Below, in pieces: positions 26,132 to 35,077 of a stretch of 64,000 nucleotides of DNA. Location: positions 682,001 through 746,000 of the forward strand of contig NZ_CP013364.1 of the NCBI RefSeq assembly GCF_001718315.1, read 5' to 3'. Below the pieces are notes generated by a model. The model saw nothing but the letters and a program-made list of their open reading frames with translations, ran no database searches and was not told the origin of the DNA. This DNA is from Burkholderia diffusa (lineage in GTDB: Bacteria; Pseudomonadota; Gammaproteobacteria; Burkholderiales; Burkholderiaceae). The position numbers were made by a program, and so were the translations under genes. How positions within the stretch are numbered: position 1 is the first letter of the stretch; each line of letters opens with the position of its first letter.

Positions 26132-27286
26132 ATGGAACGAAGCATTGTCGGCATGCGCTGCAAACCCCTGATGACCGTCGCGCTGGCCGCCGCCGCATTT
26201 GCGGCCGCGTCGGGCGCGATGGCCGACCAGGTAGTGAAGATCGGCAGCGTCGAACCGACGACGGGTGGCATTTCGCACCTCGGCAAGGACAACGAGAACG
26301 GCGCACGCCTCGCGGTCGAGGAAATCAATGCGAAGGGCCTGACGATCGGCGGCAAGAAGATCACGCTGCAGCTCGACGCGCAGGATGATGCGGCCGACCC
26401 GCGCCAGGCCACGCAGGTTGCGCAGAAGCTCGTCGACGACAAGGTCGTCGCCGTCATCGGCCACCTGAACTCGGGCACGTCGATCCCGGCGTCGAAGATC
26501 TACAGCGACGCGGGCATCGTGCAGATCTCGCCGTCGGCCACGAACCCGACTTACACGCAGCAGGGCTTCAAGACCACGTATCGCGTGGTCGCCACCGATG
26601 CGCAGCAAGGCCCGGCACTCGCGAGTTACGCGCAGTCGAAGGGCGTGAAGAGCGTGGCGGTGATCGACGATTCGACCGCTTACGGCCAGGGTCTCGCGAA
26701 CGAATTCGAGAAGAAGGCGAAGGCGCTCGGCCTGAAGGTGCTGTCGCACGACGCGACCAACGACAAGGCCGTCGACTTCCGCGCGATTCTGACCAAGGTC
26801 AAGGGCGAGAATCCGGACGCCATCATGTACGGCGGCATGGACGCCACCGGCGGCCCGCTCGCGAAGCAGGCGAAGCAGCTCGGCCTGCGCGCGAAGATCC
26901 TGTCCGGCGACGGCGTGTGCACCGACTCGCTGGCCGAGCTGGCCGGCCCGGCAGCCGACAACGTGCTGTGCTCGCAGGCCGGCGCGGCGCTCGAGAAGAT
27001 GCCGGGCGGCGCGGCGTTCCTCGCCAAGTACCAGAAGCGCTTCAACCAGGGCATCAAGTTCGATGCGCCGTTCGCGTACGACGCGGTCTACATCGCGGTC
27101 GACGCCATGAAGCGCGCGAACTCGACGGACCCGGCGAAGATCCTCGCGGCGATGCCGTCGACGAAGTACGAAGGCGTGATTGGCACGACGACGTTCGACG
27201 CGAAGGGCGACCTGACGCACGGGATCATCTCGATCTACGGCTACAAGAGCGGCAAGAAGACCTTCCTCGACCAGGTGAAGATGTAA
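26132..27286 (+). CDS. Branched-chain amino-acid ABC transporter substrate-binding protein (orphan)
   Basis: 384 residues. A signal peptide (ALAAAAFAAASGAMA-DQ) is followed by a LivJ-type periplasmic fold: VVKIGSVEPTTGGISHLGKD, GARLAVEEINAKGLTIGGKK, VVAVIGHLNSGTSIPASKIY. ATG 26132 follows GGAG at 8 nt. No LivH, M, G or F genes are adjacent, so the protein must use a permease encoded elsewhere or act as a sensor. Ligand probably Leu/Ile/Val but not proven. Confidence 0.92.
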   Translation: MERSIVGMRCKPLMTVALAAAAFAAASGAMADQVVKIGSVEPTTGGISHLGKDNENGARLAVEEINAKGLTIGGKKITLQLDAQDDAADPRQATQVAQKLVDDKVVAVIGHLNSGTSIPASKIYSDAGIVQISPSATNPTYTQQGFKTTYRVVATDAQQGPALASYAQSKGVKSVAVIDDSTAYGQGLANEFEKKAKALGLKVLSHDATNDKAVDFRAILTKVKGENPDAIMYGGMDATGGPLAKQAKQLGLRAKILSGDGVCTDSLAELAGPAADNVLCSQAGAALEKMPGGAAFLAKYQKRFNQGIKFDAPFAYDAVYIAVDAMKRANSTDPAKILAAMPSTKYEGVIGTTTFDAKGDLTHGIISIYGYKSGKKTFLDQVKM

Positions 27287-27374
27287 CGCCCCACGACGCC
27301 GGCACGACGGGAACGCCATCCGTCGGCGCCGGCGCCGCGCGGTGCCGATTCAAGTTTTGCGGAGATGAAGCGAC

Positions 27375-27677
27375 ATGTGTGCAATGGCGTATGCGGAATT
27401 TCAACAGGAGTTGAAGAAAGCGCAGTTGACGGCGCGAGAATTCGCCCGTTTGATCCGGATGAACGAAAGTTCCATCACGAACTATTCGAGCAAGGGCACC
27501 GTCCCTTCCCACCTCGCGGTCATCGCGACGCTGATCGGCGCGCTGGCCGCGCACGAGATCGATTTCCGGCACGTCATCGGTAAAACGGGCATCGAGCCGA
27601 AACGGCCGCGCGGCGTCGGCGCGTTTCCTGCGGCGCGCAAGCCGCGCGTGCGCAAGACCGCGAAAGCCGGTTCCTGA
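27375..27677 (+). CDS. XRE-like helix-turn-helix protein
   Basis: 100 residues. Residues 8-60 form a lambda-repressor-like HTH (QLTAREFARLIRMNESSITN). The C-terminus is basic and Pro/Arg-rich (PKRPRGVGAFPAARKPRVRK), suggesting nucleic-acid binding. ATG 27375 is 10 nt after GGAG; ATG 27384 is an alternative. It stands alone, 88 nt after the binding-protein gene. Target unknown. Confidence 0.72.
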   Translation: MCAMAYAEFQQELKKAQLTAREFARLIRMNESSITNYSSKGTVPSHLAVIATLIGALAAHEIDFRHVIGKTGIEPKRPRGVGAFPAARKPRVRKTAKAGS

Positions 27678-27776
27678 GCCGCGGCGGGCGTTGGCCCAGG
27701 CACCGCACGTGCCGTTCGATCCGGCACGCGCTCGATCCCGCCACGCGCGCTGCCACGCCACACTCCCAGCCGCCCG

Positions 27777-30700
27777 TCACCTCGCCGCACGTACGTGATC
27801 GAGCAGCGCCTGCAGCGGATGACGCACCTGACGCGCGGACATGCGCTTCACCTGGCTGCGGCACGAATACCCGGTGGCCAGTGCTTCACCCTCCGCTTCC
27901 GGCGCATCGACATGCGCGGCCCACGATTGCGCGTAGATCGTCCGTGACGTCTGCAGGTTGCGCGACTCGTGCCCGTAAGTCCCCGACATCCCGCAACACC
28001 CGGTCGCCTGCACCTTCAACCGCAGCCCGCGCCGCGCGAATACCTGGACCCATTGCTTGCCGCTATCCGCCGCGTTGGTTTTCTCCGTGCAGTGCAGCAG
28101 CAACCGGTACGGCGCCACCGCCTCATCCGCCGCCCCATCCGCTTCCGGCAACGCCTGCAGCAACCACTCCTGCGGCAGCGCGACCTTCGGCACATCGGCG
28201 AGCCCCGTCACCTTCAGGTATTCCTGCCGATACGTCAGCGTCATCGCCGGATCGAGCCCGACGAGCGCAACACCCGAGCGCGCGAGCGCGGCCAGTTGCG
28301 TCGCGTTGCGAATCGCCGCTTGCTCGAACGCGCGAAGGAAACCCTGCACGTGCAGCGCCTTGCCGTTCGGCGCAAGCGGCGCGAGCCACACCTGGAAGCC
28401 CACGCGCGCGGCCAGCTCGATCAGCGTCGCCAGTTGCTCGGTGTCGAAATAGCGCGTGAACGTGTCCTGCACGATCACGACGCTGCGCGCGCGCTGCGCA
28501 TCGCTCAATTCGGCAAGCGCGCGCGCGTCGGCCGGCCGCACGTTCCACTGCCGGATCACGGCCGCGAGGTCGAAGCGGCTCAGGAGCGGGCTGTCGACCA
28601 TGCCGACGTGCCGCTCGAGCAGCGTGCGTACCCAACCGGCGCGCATCAGGCCGTTGTACAGCGCGGGCACGCGCGCCATCCACGGCATCGTGAATTCGAG
28701 CGAGCCGATCAGATAGTCGCGCAGCGGCCGCAGGTAGCGCTGGTGATAGAGCTCGAGAAAGCGCGATCGGAACTCGGGCACGTTGACCTTGACCGGGCAT
28801 TGCCCCGCACACGACTTGCACGCGAGGCAGCCGGCCATCGCGTCGTACACCTCGTGCGAGAAATCGGCTTCGCCGTCGCGCGCGGCGCGGCTGTTGCGCC
28901 AGCGGGTCAAGAGGCCACGCACGAACGGCTGCCGCGCGCGCGCCGCCGCGACGACGTCGATGCCCGCCTGTCCTTGCAGACGCAACCATTCGCGCATCAG
29001 CGACGCGCGCCCCTTCGGCGACTGCACGCGTTCGCGCGTCGCCTTCCACGACGGGCACATCGCGTCGTCCGGATCGAAGTTGTAGCACGCGCCGTTGCCG
29101 TTGCAGTGCATCGCCGTGCCGTAGCTCTGCCATACGCGCTCGTCGATCTGCCGGTCATGCTCGCCGCGCGTCGGCACTTCGTCGACCTTCAGCAGCCGCA
29201 GCGTGTTGTCCGGCGGCGTCGCGATCTTGCCCGGGTTGAACTGGTTGTGCGGATCGAACGCGGCCTTCAGCTGCTGCAGCGACGGATATAACTCGCCGAA
29301 AAACGCCGGCGCATATTCGGAGCGCACGCCCTTGCCGTGTTCGCCCCATAACAGGCCACCATGCCGCTGCGTGAGTTCGGCCACCGCGTCCGACACCGGC
29401 CGCACCAGCGCGGCCTGCTTCGGATCCTTCATGTCGAGCGCCGGGCGCACGTGCAGCACGCCTGCGTCGACATGGCCGAACATCCCGTACTGCAGCCCGT
29501 GGCCGTCGAGCAGCGCGCGGAATTCGGCGATGTATGCGGCGAGATTTTCGGGCGGCACCGCGGTGTCCTCGACGAACGGTTGCGGACGCGCCTCGCCCTG
29601 CACGTTGCCGAGCAGCCCGACCGCGCGCTTGCGCATCGCGTACACGCGCTTCACCGCATCGTCGCCGGTCGCGAGCGTGTGGCCCAGCCGCTCGACGCTC
29701 GTGTCGGTGCGCAAATGCTCGACGAACGCACGCACCCGTGCATCGACGTCGTCGGCATCGTCGCCGCTGAATTCGATCAGGTTGATGCCGAGCGTCGGAC
29801 GCGCGTCGTCCTGCGGGAAATACTCGGCCACGCTGCTCCACACGAAATCCTTCATCGCGAGCATCAGCACCTTCGAGTCGACCGTCTCGATCGACAGCGG
29901 CTTGAGTTCGAGCAGCGCACGCGCATCGCGCAGCGCGTCCATGAAGCCGGCGTAGCGCACATTGACGAGCACCGAATACTTCGGGATCGGCAGCACGTTC
30001 AGCTTCGCCTCGACGACGAAGCCGAGCGAGCCTTCAGCGCCGCACAGCACGCTGTTCAGGTTGAAGCGGCCGTCCGCCTCGCGCAGGTGCGCGAGATCGT
30101 ATCCGGTCAGGCAGCGATTGAGCTTCGGAAACTTCGCGTCGATCAGACCTGCCTTCTCGTCGATGATGCCGCGCGCGGTGCGATAGACCTTCCCGACACG
30201 GTCCTGCCGCGCACAGCGGCGTTCCAGTTCGTCGTCCGCAAGCGCGTCGCTGTGCAGCTGCTCGCCGCCCATCAGCACGAAGTCGAGCGCGAGCACGTGG
30301 TCGCGTGTCTTGCCGTACGTGCAGCTGCCCTGCCCGCTCGCGTCGGTGTTGATCATCCCGCCGACCGTCGCGCGGTTCGACGTCGACAGCTCGGGCGCGA
30401 AAAAGAGCCCGTGCGGCTTCAGCGCGGCGTTGAGCTGGTCCTTGACGACGCCCGCCTGCACGCGCACCCAGCGCTCGTCCGCGTTGATTTCCAGGATCCG
30501 GTTCATGTTGCGCGACAGATCCACGACCACGCCGTCGGTCAGCGACTGCCCGTTGGTGCCCGTGCCGCCGCCGCGCGCCGCCACCGCGACGTCGCGGTGC
30601 GCGGGCTCGGCGAGCAGTCGCGCGAGCAGCCGCACGTCGTCCGCATGCGCGGGGCAGATCACCGCCTGAGGCAAGCGCTGGTAGATCGAGTTGTCGGTCG

Positions 30701-30830
30701 CGTGCACGGTCCGGTTCGCATGGTCCGCGCGGATTTCGCCTGCGAATCCTGCCGCCTGCAGGGCGGCGAGAAAGTCGCGGTAACGGGCCTCGGGCGGGCT
30801 GACGGGACGGGGCAACGGAGTGATCGACAT
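27777..30830 (-). CDS. ydiJ: YdiJ-type FAD/4Fe-4S dehydrogenase (D-2-hydroxyglutarate dehydrogenase family)
   Basis: 1017 residues, the full YdiJ length. Order: FAD-binding type 4 domain (VAARGGGTGTNGQSLTDGVV), FAD-oxidase C domain, a Cys-rich ferredoxin region (CNGNGACYNF ... AMCPSW and CLACKSCAGQCPVKVNVPEF), then a CCG-type heterodisulfide-reductase-like domain (ATGCCGMSGTYGHE). Such enzymes oxidise D-2-hydroxyglutarate or D-lactate-like acids. ATG 30830 is chosen (MSITPLPRPVSPPEARY); the frame extends 22 codons upstream without support. Divergent LysR gene shares the promoter region. Membrane association not obvious. Confidence 0.93.
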   Translation of the reverse strand: MSITPLPRPVSPPEARYRDFLAALQAAGFAGEIRADHANRTVHATDNSIYQRLPQAVICPAHADDVRLLARLLAEPAHRDVAVAARGGGTGTNGQSLTDGVVVDLSRNMNRILEINADERWVRVQAGVVKDQLNAALKPHGLFFAPELSTSNRATVGGMINTDASGQGSCTYGKTRDHVLALDFVLMGGEQLHSDALADDELERRCARQDRVGKVYRTARGIIDEKAGLIDAKFPKLNRCLTGYDLAHLREADGRFNLNSVLCGAEGSLGFVVEAKLNVLPIPKYSVLVNVRYAGFMDALRDARALLELKPLSIETVDSKVLMLAMKDFVWSSVAEYFPQDDARPTLGINLIEFSGDDADDVDARVRAFVEHLRTDTSVERLGHTLATGDDAVKRVYAMRKRAVGLLGNVQGEARPQPFVEDTAVPPENLAAYIAEFRALLDGHGLQYGMFGHVDAGVLHVRPALDMKDPKQAALVRPVSDAVAELTQRHGGLLWGEHGKGVRSEYAPAFFGELYPSLQQLKAAFDPHNQFNPGKIATPPDNTLRLLKVDEVPTRGEHDRQIDERVWQSYGTAMHCNGNGACYNFDPDDAMCPSWKATRERVQSPKGRASLMREWLRLQGQAGIDVVAAARARQPFVRGLLTRWRNSRAARDGEADFSHEVYDAMAGCLACKSCAGQCPVKVNVPEFRSRFLELYHQRYLRPLRDYLIGSLEFTMPWMARVPALYNGLMRAGWVRTLLERHVGMVDSPLLSRFDLAAVIRQWNVRPADARALAELSDAQRARSVVIVQDTFTRYFDTEQLATLIELAARVGFQVWLAPLAPNGKALHVQGFLRAFEQAAIRNATQLAALARSGVALVGLDPAMTLTYRQEYLKVTGLADVPKVALPQEWLLQALPEADGAADEAVAPYRLLLHCTEKTNAADSGKQWVQVFARRGLRLKVQATGCCGMSGTYGHESRNLQTSRTIYAQSWAAHVDAPEAEGEALATGYSCRSQVKRMSARQVRHPLQALLDHVRAAR

Positions 30831-30881
30831 GGGATGAAAGCGCAGTGTGGGTGGAGCCGGTGCTCGGCCTCGCGCGGAAAC

Positions 30882-30985
30882 ATGAGTTTTGAGCAAGATT
30901 CCATGCGAGCCGGAAATCCAGTATCTTGCGGATCAATGCAATAAACAAACGAATTCTTCCCCGGCAACACTTGCATAAAACTCAT
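30882..30985. promoter_or_regulatory. Paired 16-bp inverted elements in ydiJ/lysR divergent promoter
   Basis: ATGAGTTTTGAGCAAG (30882-30897) and, on the other strand, ATGAGTTTTATGCAAG (30985-30970) match at 14 of 16 positions. They face each other across 72 nt, and the right copy overlaps the lysR start codon. The arrangement suggests LysR binding and DNA looping. Confidence 0.5.
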
Positions 30986-31874
30986 GAATTACCGTCGTCT
31001 GACTCCGTCCATGTCGTTGCTGTTGGTGTTCGAGGCCGCAGCGCGCCACGAAAGCTATACGCGCGCGGCCGACGAGTTGTCGCTGAGCCAAAGCGCGATC
31101 AGCCGGCAGGTCCAGACGCTCGAGGATCAGCTCGGCGTGTCGCTGTTCCGGCGTGAGGGCCGCTCCGTAAAGCTGACGGAAGTCGGGCGCCGCTACTTCG
31201 TCGAGCTGAGCGGCGCGCTCGGGCGCATTCGCGGCGCGACGCTGCAAGCGATGTCGCATCAGGCCGGCGCCGGCACGCTGCGGCTCGCGACCCTGCCGAC
31301 CTTCGGCTCGAAATGGCTGCTGCCGCACTTGCACGATTTCTATGCCGCGCATCCGGGCGTGACCGTGCACCTGCATTCGCGGATCGGCGGCATCGACTTC
31401 CATACCGACGACCTCGACGCGGCCATCACCGTCGGCGCGGGCGACTGGCCCGGCCTGCACGCGCACCGGCTGTACAACGAGTTCCTGATCGCGATCGCGA
31501 GCCCCGACACGGCCGGGCGCCGCAAGGCCGGCCCGCGCGCGCCGGCGTGGGCAGTGGGGCAGACGCTGCTGGGTGTGACGAGCAATCAGCACGCGTGGGC
31601 CGAATGGTTCTCGCGTTTCGGGCTCGATCATCGCGAGATGCGGATCGGCCCCAGTTTCGAGCTGACGTCGCACCTGATCCAGGCCGTGCGGGCCGGGATG
31701 GGGATCGGCCTCGTGCCGAAGGTGCTGGTGGAGGACGAGCTGAGCCGCAACGAACTCGTGTCGATCGGCGACGCGATCACCAGCCAGCGCAGCTACTACC
31801 TCGTGTATCCACCGGAAAACGACACGCTGCCGTCGCTGGTGGCGTTTCGGGAATGGCTGCTGAAATCGTGCTGA
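30984..31874 (+). CDS. LysR-family regulator (GcvA-like), divergent from ydiJ
   Basis: 296 residues. The N-terminus MNYRRLTPSMSLLLVFEAAARHESYTRAADELSLS has the GcvA-subfamily start, and the recognition helix is SQSAISRQVQTLE. GGIDFHTDDLDAAITVGAGD and GIGLVPKVLVEDEL mark the effector domain. No Shine-Dalgarno precedes ATG 30984; instead a copy of an inverted repeat overlaps the start codon. The head-to-head arrangement with ydiJ implies it controls that dehydrogenase. Convergent with the next LysR gene. Confidence 0.9.
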   Translation: MNYRRLTPSMSLLLVFEAAARHESYTRAADELSLSQSAISRQVQTLEDQLGVSLFRREGRSVKLTEVGRRYFVELSGALGRIRGATLQAMSHQAGAGTLRLATLPTFGSKWLLPHLHDFYAAHPGVTVHLHSRIGGIDFHTDDLDAAITVGAGDWPGLHAHRLYNEFLIAIASPDTAGRRKAGPRAPAWAVGQTLLGVTSNQHAWAEWFSRFGLDHREMRIGPSFELTSHLIQAVRAGMGIGLVPKVLVEDELSRNELVSIGDAITSQRSYYLVYPPENDTLPSLVAFREWLLKSC

Positions 31875-31898
31875 CGTGCGAGCGGATGGACGGCGCGA

Positions 31899-32747
31899 TC
31901 ACGCGCGCCATTCGTTGAGGATCTGTTCGGCGAGGTAATCGCAAGGCGGTCGCGCCGACTGCGCGCTGCGCGCCAGCACGACCTCGAGCGCATCGAGCGG
32001 CGGCAGTCCTTCGTTCTGCGACAGCTGGAGGAGATGCGCGGGAATGCTGCAGCGCGCGAGCGGCGCGACCGCAAGTCCGGCCTCGACCATGCTGACCAGT
32101 CCGAGGAAGCTCGGGCTTTCGTACGACATCCGGAACGGAATCTTCTGCCGGTTCAGCGCCTTGATCGCGTGATCGCGCGCCATGCTGCCGTGCGTGAAGA
32201 GCGCGACCGGCAACGGGCGCTCTTCCCACACGTTGCGCGTGGGCGAGCCCGTCCACACGATCGGTTCGAGCCGCACCAGCTCGCCGGTCACGCCCTTGAT
32301 GCGCGTAAGGCATGCGAGGTCGATGGAGTTGTCCTTCAGCATCGGCACGAGCGCGCTGCTCGGCTGGCCGATCACGCGCACTTCCACGCGCGGATGCATC
32401 GCGGCGAACTTGCCGAGCACCTGCGGCAGCAGCGACGAGATGTAGTCGTCCGGCACGCCGATCGTCACGCGCCCACGGATCTCCGGGCGCACGACCGACG
32501 CCCACACCTCGTCGCGCATCGCCAGCATCCGGCGGCCGTATTCGGCGAGCGTGCGACCGTCGTCGGTTGCCGTCACATTGCGCGTGTCGCGAATGAACAG
32601 CGGTTTGCCGAGCGCATCCTCCAGCGCCTTGATCTGCATGCTCACCGCGGACGGCGACCGGTGCACCGCTTGCGCGCCCTGCGCGAACGATCCGGACTCC
32701 GTCACGGCCACCACCATCGCCAGCACATCGAGATCGAGCTTTTTCAT
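31899..32747 (-). CDS. LysR-family regulator of the LysE exporter
   Basis: 282 residues, a compact LysR protein. HTH: GSFAQGAQAVHRSPSAVSMQ. Effector domain begins GRVTIGVPDDYISSLLPQVL. Divergent from a LysE-type exporter gene with 106 nt between the starts; this gap contains the dyad CTGATCAATCGATTCAG (32762-32778) and GTCCA-N10-TGGAC. By analogy with ArgP/LysG and their exporters it probably senses the exported solute, but the ligand is unknown. Confidence 0.9.
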   Translation of the reverse strand: MKKLDLDVLAMVVAVTESGSFAQGAQAVHRSPSAVSMQIKALEDALGKPLFIRDTRNVTATDDGRTLAEYGRRMLAMRDEVWASVVRPEIRGRVTIGVPDDYISSLLPQVLGKFAAMHPRVEVRVIGQPSSALVPMLKDNSIDLACLTRIKGVTGELVRLEPIVWTGSPTRNVWEERPLPVALFTHGSMARDHAIKALNRQKIPFRMSYESPSFLGLVSMVEAGLAVAPLARCSIPAHLLQLSQNEGLPPLDALEVVLARSAQSARPPCDYLAEQILNEWRA

Positions 32748-32853
32748 GTTATTTAGAAAATCTGATCAATCGATTCAGTTTATCCCGTTTTACTGTCCAC
32801 CTCCATCGCTGGACAATGAATGCCATCGACATTCATCGCGGGAAGCAGCAACC

Positions 32854-33501
32854 ATGCATACCTCCGGCTCGCTCTACGGGTTCCTGGTCATCGGTGGCAT
32901 GCTCGCGATCACGCCGGGGCCGAACATGGTCTACGTGATGTCGCGCTCGATCGCGCAGGGGCGCACCGCCGGCCTGATTTCGCTGGCGGGCGTGATGGTG
33001 GGCTATCTGTTCTACATGTTCGGCGCCGCGTTTGGAATCACGACACTGTTCCTGAGCGTGCCGTACGCGGGCGCCGCGCTCGGCGTCGTGGGGGCCGCGT
33101 ATCTGCTCTATCTCGCGTGGCAGGCCGTCCGGCCCGGCGGCCGTTCGCCGTTCGAGGTGAAGACGCTGCCGAACGAGCAGCCGCTGCGCCTGCTCGCGAT
33201 GGGCGCGACGACCAGCGTGCTGAATCCGAAGCTCGCGATGCTGTTCGTGTCGCTGCTGCCGCAGTTCATCGATTACCGGCAAGGCAGCGTGTTCGGCCAG
33301 TCGCTCTTTCTCGGTTCATTGCTGATCGCGGCGTTCGCATCGGCGAACGGGCTGGTCGCGATCTGCTCGAGCGGCATCGCACAATTCCTGCATGGGCGGC
33401 CCGCGCTACTGCTTGCGCAGCGCTGGGCGATGGGGGCGGTGCTTGGCGGCCTCGGCGTTCAGATGCTCGTCGAGACGTCGAGAACGGCGGGTGTGGCGTG
33501 A
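32854..33501 (+). CDS. LysE/RhtB family amino-acid exporter
   Basis: 215 residues with six membrane helices. The N-terminal motif ITPGPNMVYVMSRSIAQGRTAG is diagnostic of LysE/RhtB exporters; GAAYLLYLAWQAVRPG and SVLNPKLAMLFVSLLPQFI follow in the expected order. ATG 32854 lies behind GGGAAG. The divergent LysR gene is the likely regulator. Exported solute not deducible. Confidence 0.92.
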   Translation: MHTSGSLYGFLVIGGMLAITPGPNMVYVMSRSIAQGRTAGLISLAGVMVGYLFYMFGAAFGITTLFLSVPYAGAALGVVGAAYLLYLAWQAVRPGGRSPFEVKTLPNEQPLRLLAMGATTSVLNPKLAMLFVSLLPQFIDYRQGSVFGQSLFLGSLLIAAFASANGLVAICSSGIAQFLHGRPALLLAQRWAMGAVLGGLGVQMLVETSRTAGVA

Positions 33502-33662
33502 CGCGCACGGCAGGTCGCGGCTCCGATGAGGTGGTAGCACCGGCCCGCGCCGCTCTGCGTGAGGCGGCGATCCTCGATGGCCGGCAGCACGCAGCGCCGG
33601 CCGTGACGTTCACGCGATCGCGCGGCCGTTCATGATCGCAACCGTTCGCACACCCGCGCGCA

Positions 33663-34766
33663 TCACGCGGCGACCGCCTGCCGCCGCGCTTCGAGTTCAC
33701 GCACGAGCGGCAACACGCGCTTGCCGAAGTACTCGACTTCCTCGATGAAATGCAGGAACCCGGCGAGCACGAGATCGACGCCGACCGCCTTCAGCGCGAC
33801 GATCCGCTCGGCGATCTGTTGCGGCGTGCCGATCAGGTTCGTGCGGAAGCCGTCGTTGTACTGCACGAGATCTTCGAACGTGGATTTCGCCCAGTTGCCT
33901 TCGCCTTCCGGTGACGCCTTGCCGGCCTCCTTCACCGCATCGCCGAATGCATGCACGGCTTCGACGTGCGCGTGCCGGACGATGTCGTCGAGCACGGCTC
34001 GCGCCTCTTCCTCGGTGTCGCGCGCGATCACGAACGCGTTGACGCCGATCCGCACGCGATGGTTATTCGCGGCAGCCTTCACGCGGATGTCGTCGATCTG
34101 AGCCTTCAGGTTCTCCGGCGTATTGCCGTTCGTGAAGTACCAGTCCGACACGCTTGCCGCGTTATCGCGCGCCGCGCGCGAACTGCCGCCCTGGAAGATC
34201 TCCGGATGCGGTTTCTGCACGGGTTTCGGGCTCAGCGTGTAGTCGTTGAAGCGGTAGAAGTCGCCCTTGAAAGTGAAGTTGTCCTGCGTCCAGATGCCTT
34301 TCAGCGCCTGGATGAACTCCTTCGAGCGCCGATAGCGTTCGTCGTGCTCGAGCCACGGCTCGCCGATCGCTGTGAATTCGCCCTTGAACCAGCCGCTGAC
34401 GACGTTGATCGCGATGCGTCCGTTAGAAACATGATCGATCGTCGCGAGCTGCTTTGCGACCACGGCCGGATGCCACGGCCCCGGCAGGATCGCCGCCAGC
34501 ACCTTCAGTTTCGTCGTCGCGTGCAGCAGCGCCTGGCTGAACGAGACCGACTCGTGCTGGTATTCGGCGCCGTAGCCGGCCGTGAAGCGGATCTGGCTCA
34601 GCGCGTAGTCGAAGCCGGCCGCCTCGGCCGTGCGCGCGAGCTTCTGGTTGTACTCGAGGCTCCAGTCGGTACGCTGCTCGATCGTGCTGACGACAAGGCC
34701 GCCGCTGACGTTTGGCACCCAGTACGCGAATTTGACACCGTCGGTTGAAGGTTCGTGAATGCTCAT
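33663..34766 (-). CDS. sfnG: FMNH2-dependent dimethylsulfone monooxygenase SfnG
   Basis: 367 residues, luciferase-like monooxygenase fold. VKFAYWVPNVSGGLVVSTIE at the N-terminus, INVVSGWFKGEFTAIGEPW and GGSSRAARDNAASVSDWYF match the SfnG branch of the SsuD family. SfnG oxidises dimethylsulfone to methanesulfinate with FMNH2 from a partner reductase (normally MsuE). ATG 34766 follows ATCAGGATCC. It lies 36 nt behind a remnant of msuE and behind a sigma-54 promoter, with sfnR divergent, so it belongs to the sulfur-starvation dimethylsulfone regulon. Confidence 0.92.
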   Translation of the reverse strand: MSIHEPSTDGVKFAYWVPNVSGGLVVSTIEQRTDWSLEYNQKLARTAEAAGFDYALSQIRFTAGYGAEYQHESVSFSQALLHATTKLKVLAAILPGPWHPAVVAKQLATIDHVSNGRIAINVVSGWFKGEFTAIGEPWLEHDERYRRSKEFIQALKGIWTQDNFTFKGDFYRFNDYTLSPKPVQKPHPEIFQGGSSRAARDNAASVSDWYFTNGNTPENLKAQIDDIRVKAAANNHRVRIGVNAFVIARDTEEEARAVLDDIVRHAHVEAVHAFGDAVKEAGKASPEGEGNWAKSTFEDLVQYNDGFRTNLIGTPQQIAERIVALKAVGVDLVLAGFLHFIEEVEYFGKRVLPLVRELEARRQAVAA

Positions 34767-34802
34767 GAAGGATCCTGATCGAAGGGGAAGACGAAAGACG
34801 GG

Positions 34803-35006
34803 TTACGCGGCCACGACAGCAAGCGTGACCGGACGCGGTGGCGGCACCGCCCGGTCCACCGCGAGCGCGATGCATGTGCGCAGCGCGGGGCTCGCGATTT
34901 CATAGCGGTCGACATCGCTCTCGGCTGCGCATACGCCGATCGGCAGCGTGCGAGATGGCCGTTGCCGGCCACCCGACAGGGCGACCACGTTGAGGGCGTT
35001 GCGCAT
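34803..35006 (-). pseudogene. msuE: Internally deleted msuE (FMN reductase) remnant
   Basis: A 67-codon frame. The start, MRNALNVVALSGGRQRPSRTL, matches the N-terminal FMN-binding loop of MsuE-type NADH:FMN reductases (about 185 residues). It is fused directly to DVDRYEIASPALRTCIALAV and VDRAVPPPRP, which resemble the C-terminal helix of the same family. About 110-120 central codons, including the GTPVYRGSYTG-type flavin site, are missing, and the frame is preserved. It cannot be an active flavin reductase. SfnG must then obtain FMNH2 from a reductase encoded elsewhere. Confidence 0.68.
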
Positions 35007-35062
35007 GCCATGCGTTGCCGTTGTCGAACTGCGCGTTGCCGCGCCGATGTCGTGTCGGATTC

Positions 35063-35077
35063 GCAAGGAGCGTGCCA
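35063..35077 (-). promoter_or_regulatory. Sigma-54 promoter of msuE-remnant/sfnG operon
   Basis: On the minus strand TGGCAC-GCTCC-TTGC matches the -24/-12 consensus TGGCAC-N5-TTGC exactly. Transcription would start near 35052, about 46 nt before the msuE-remnant ATG at 35006. The sigma-54 activator SfnR is encoded divergently. Confidence 0.85.
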
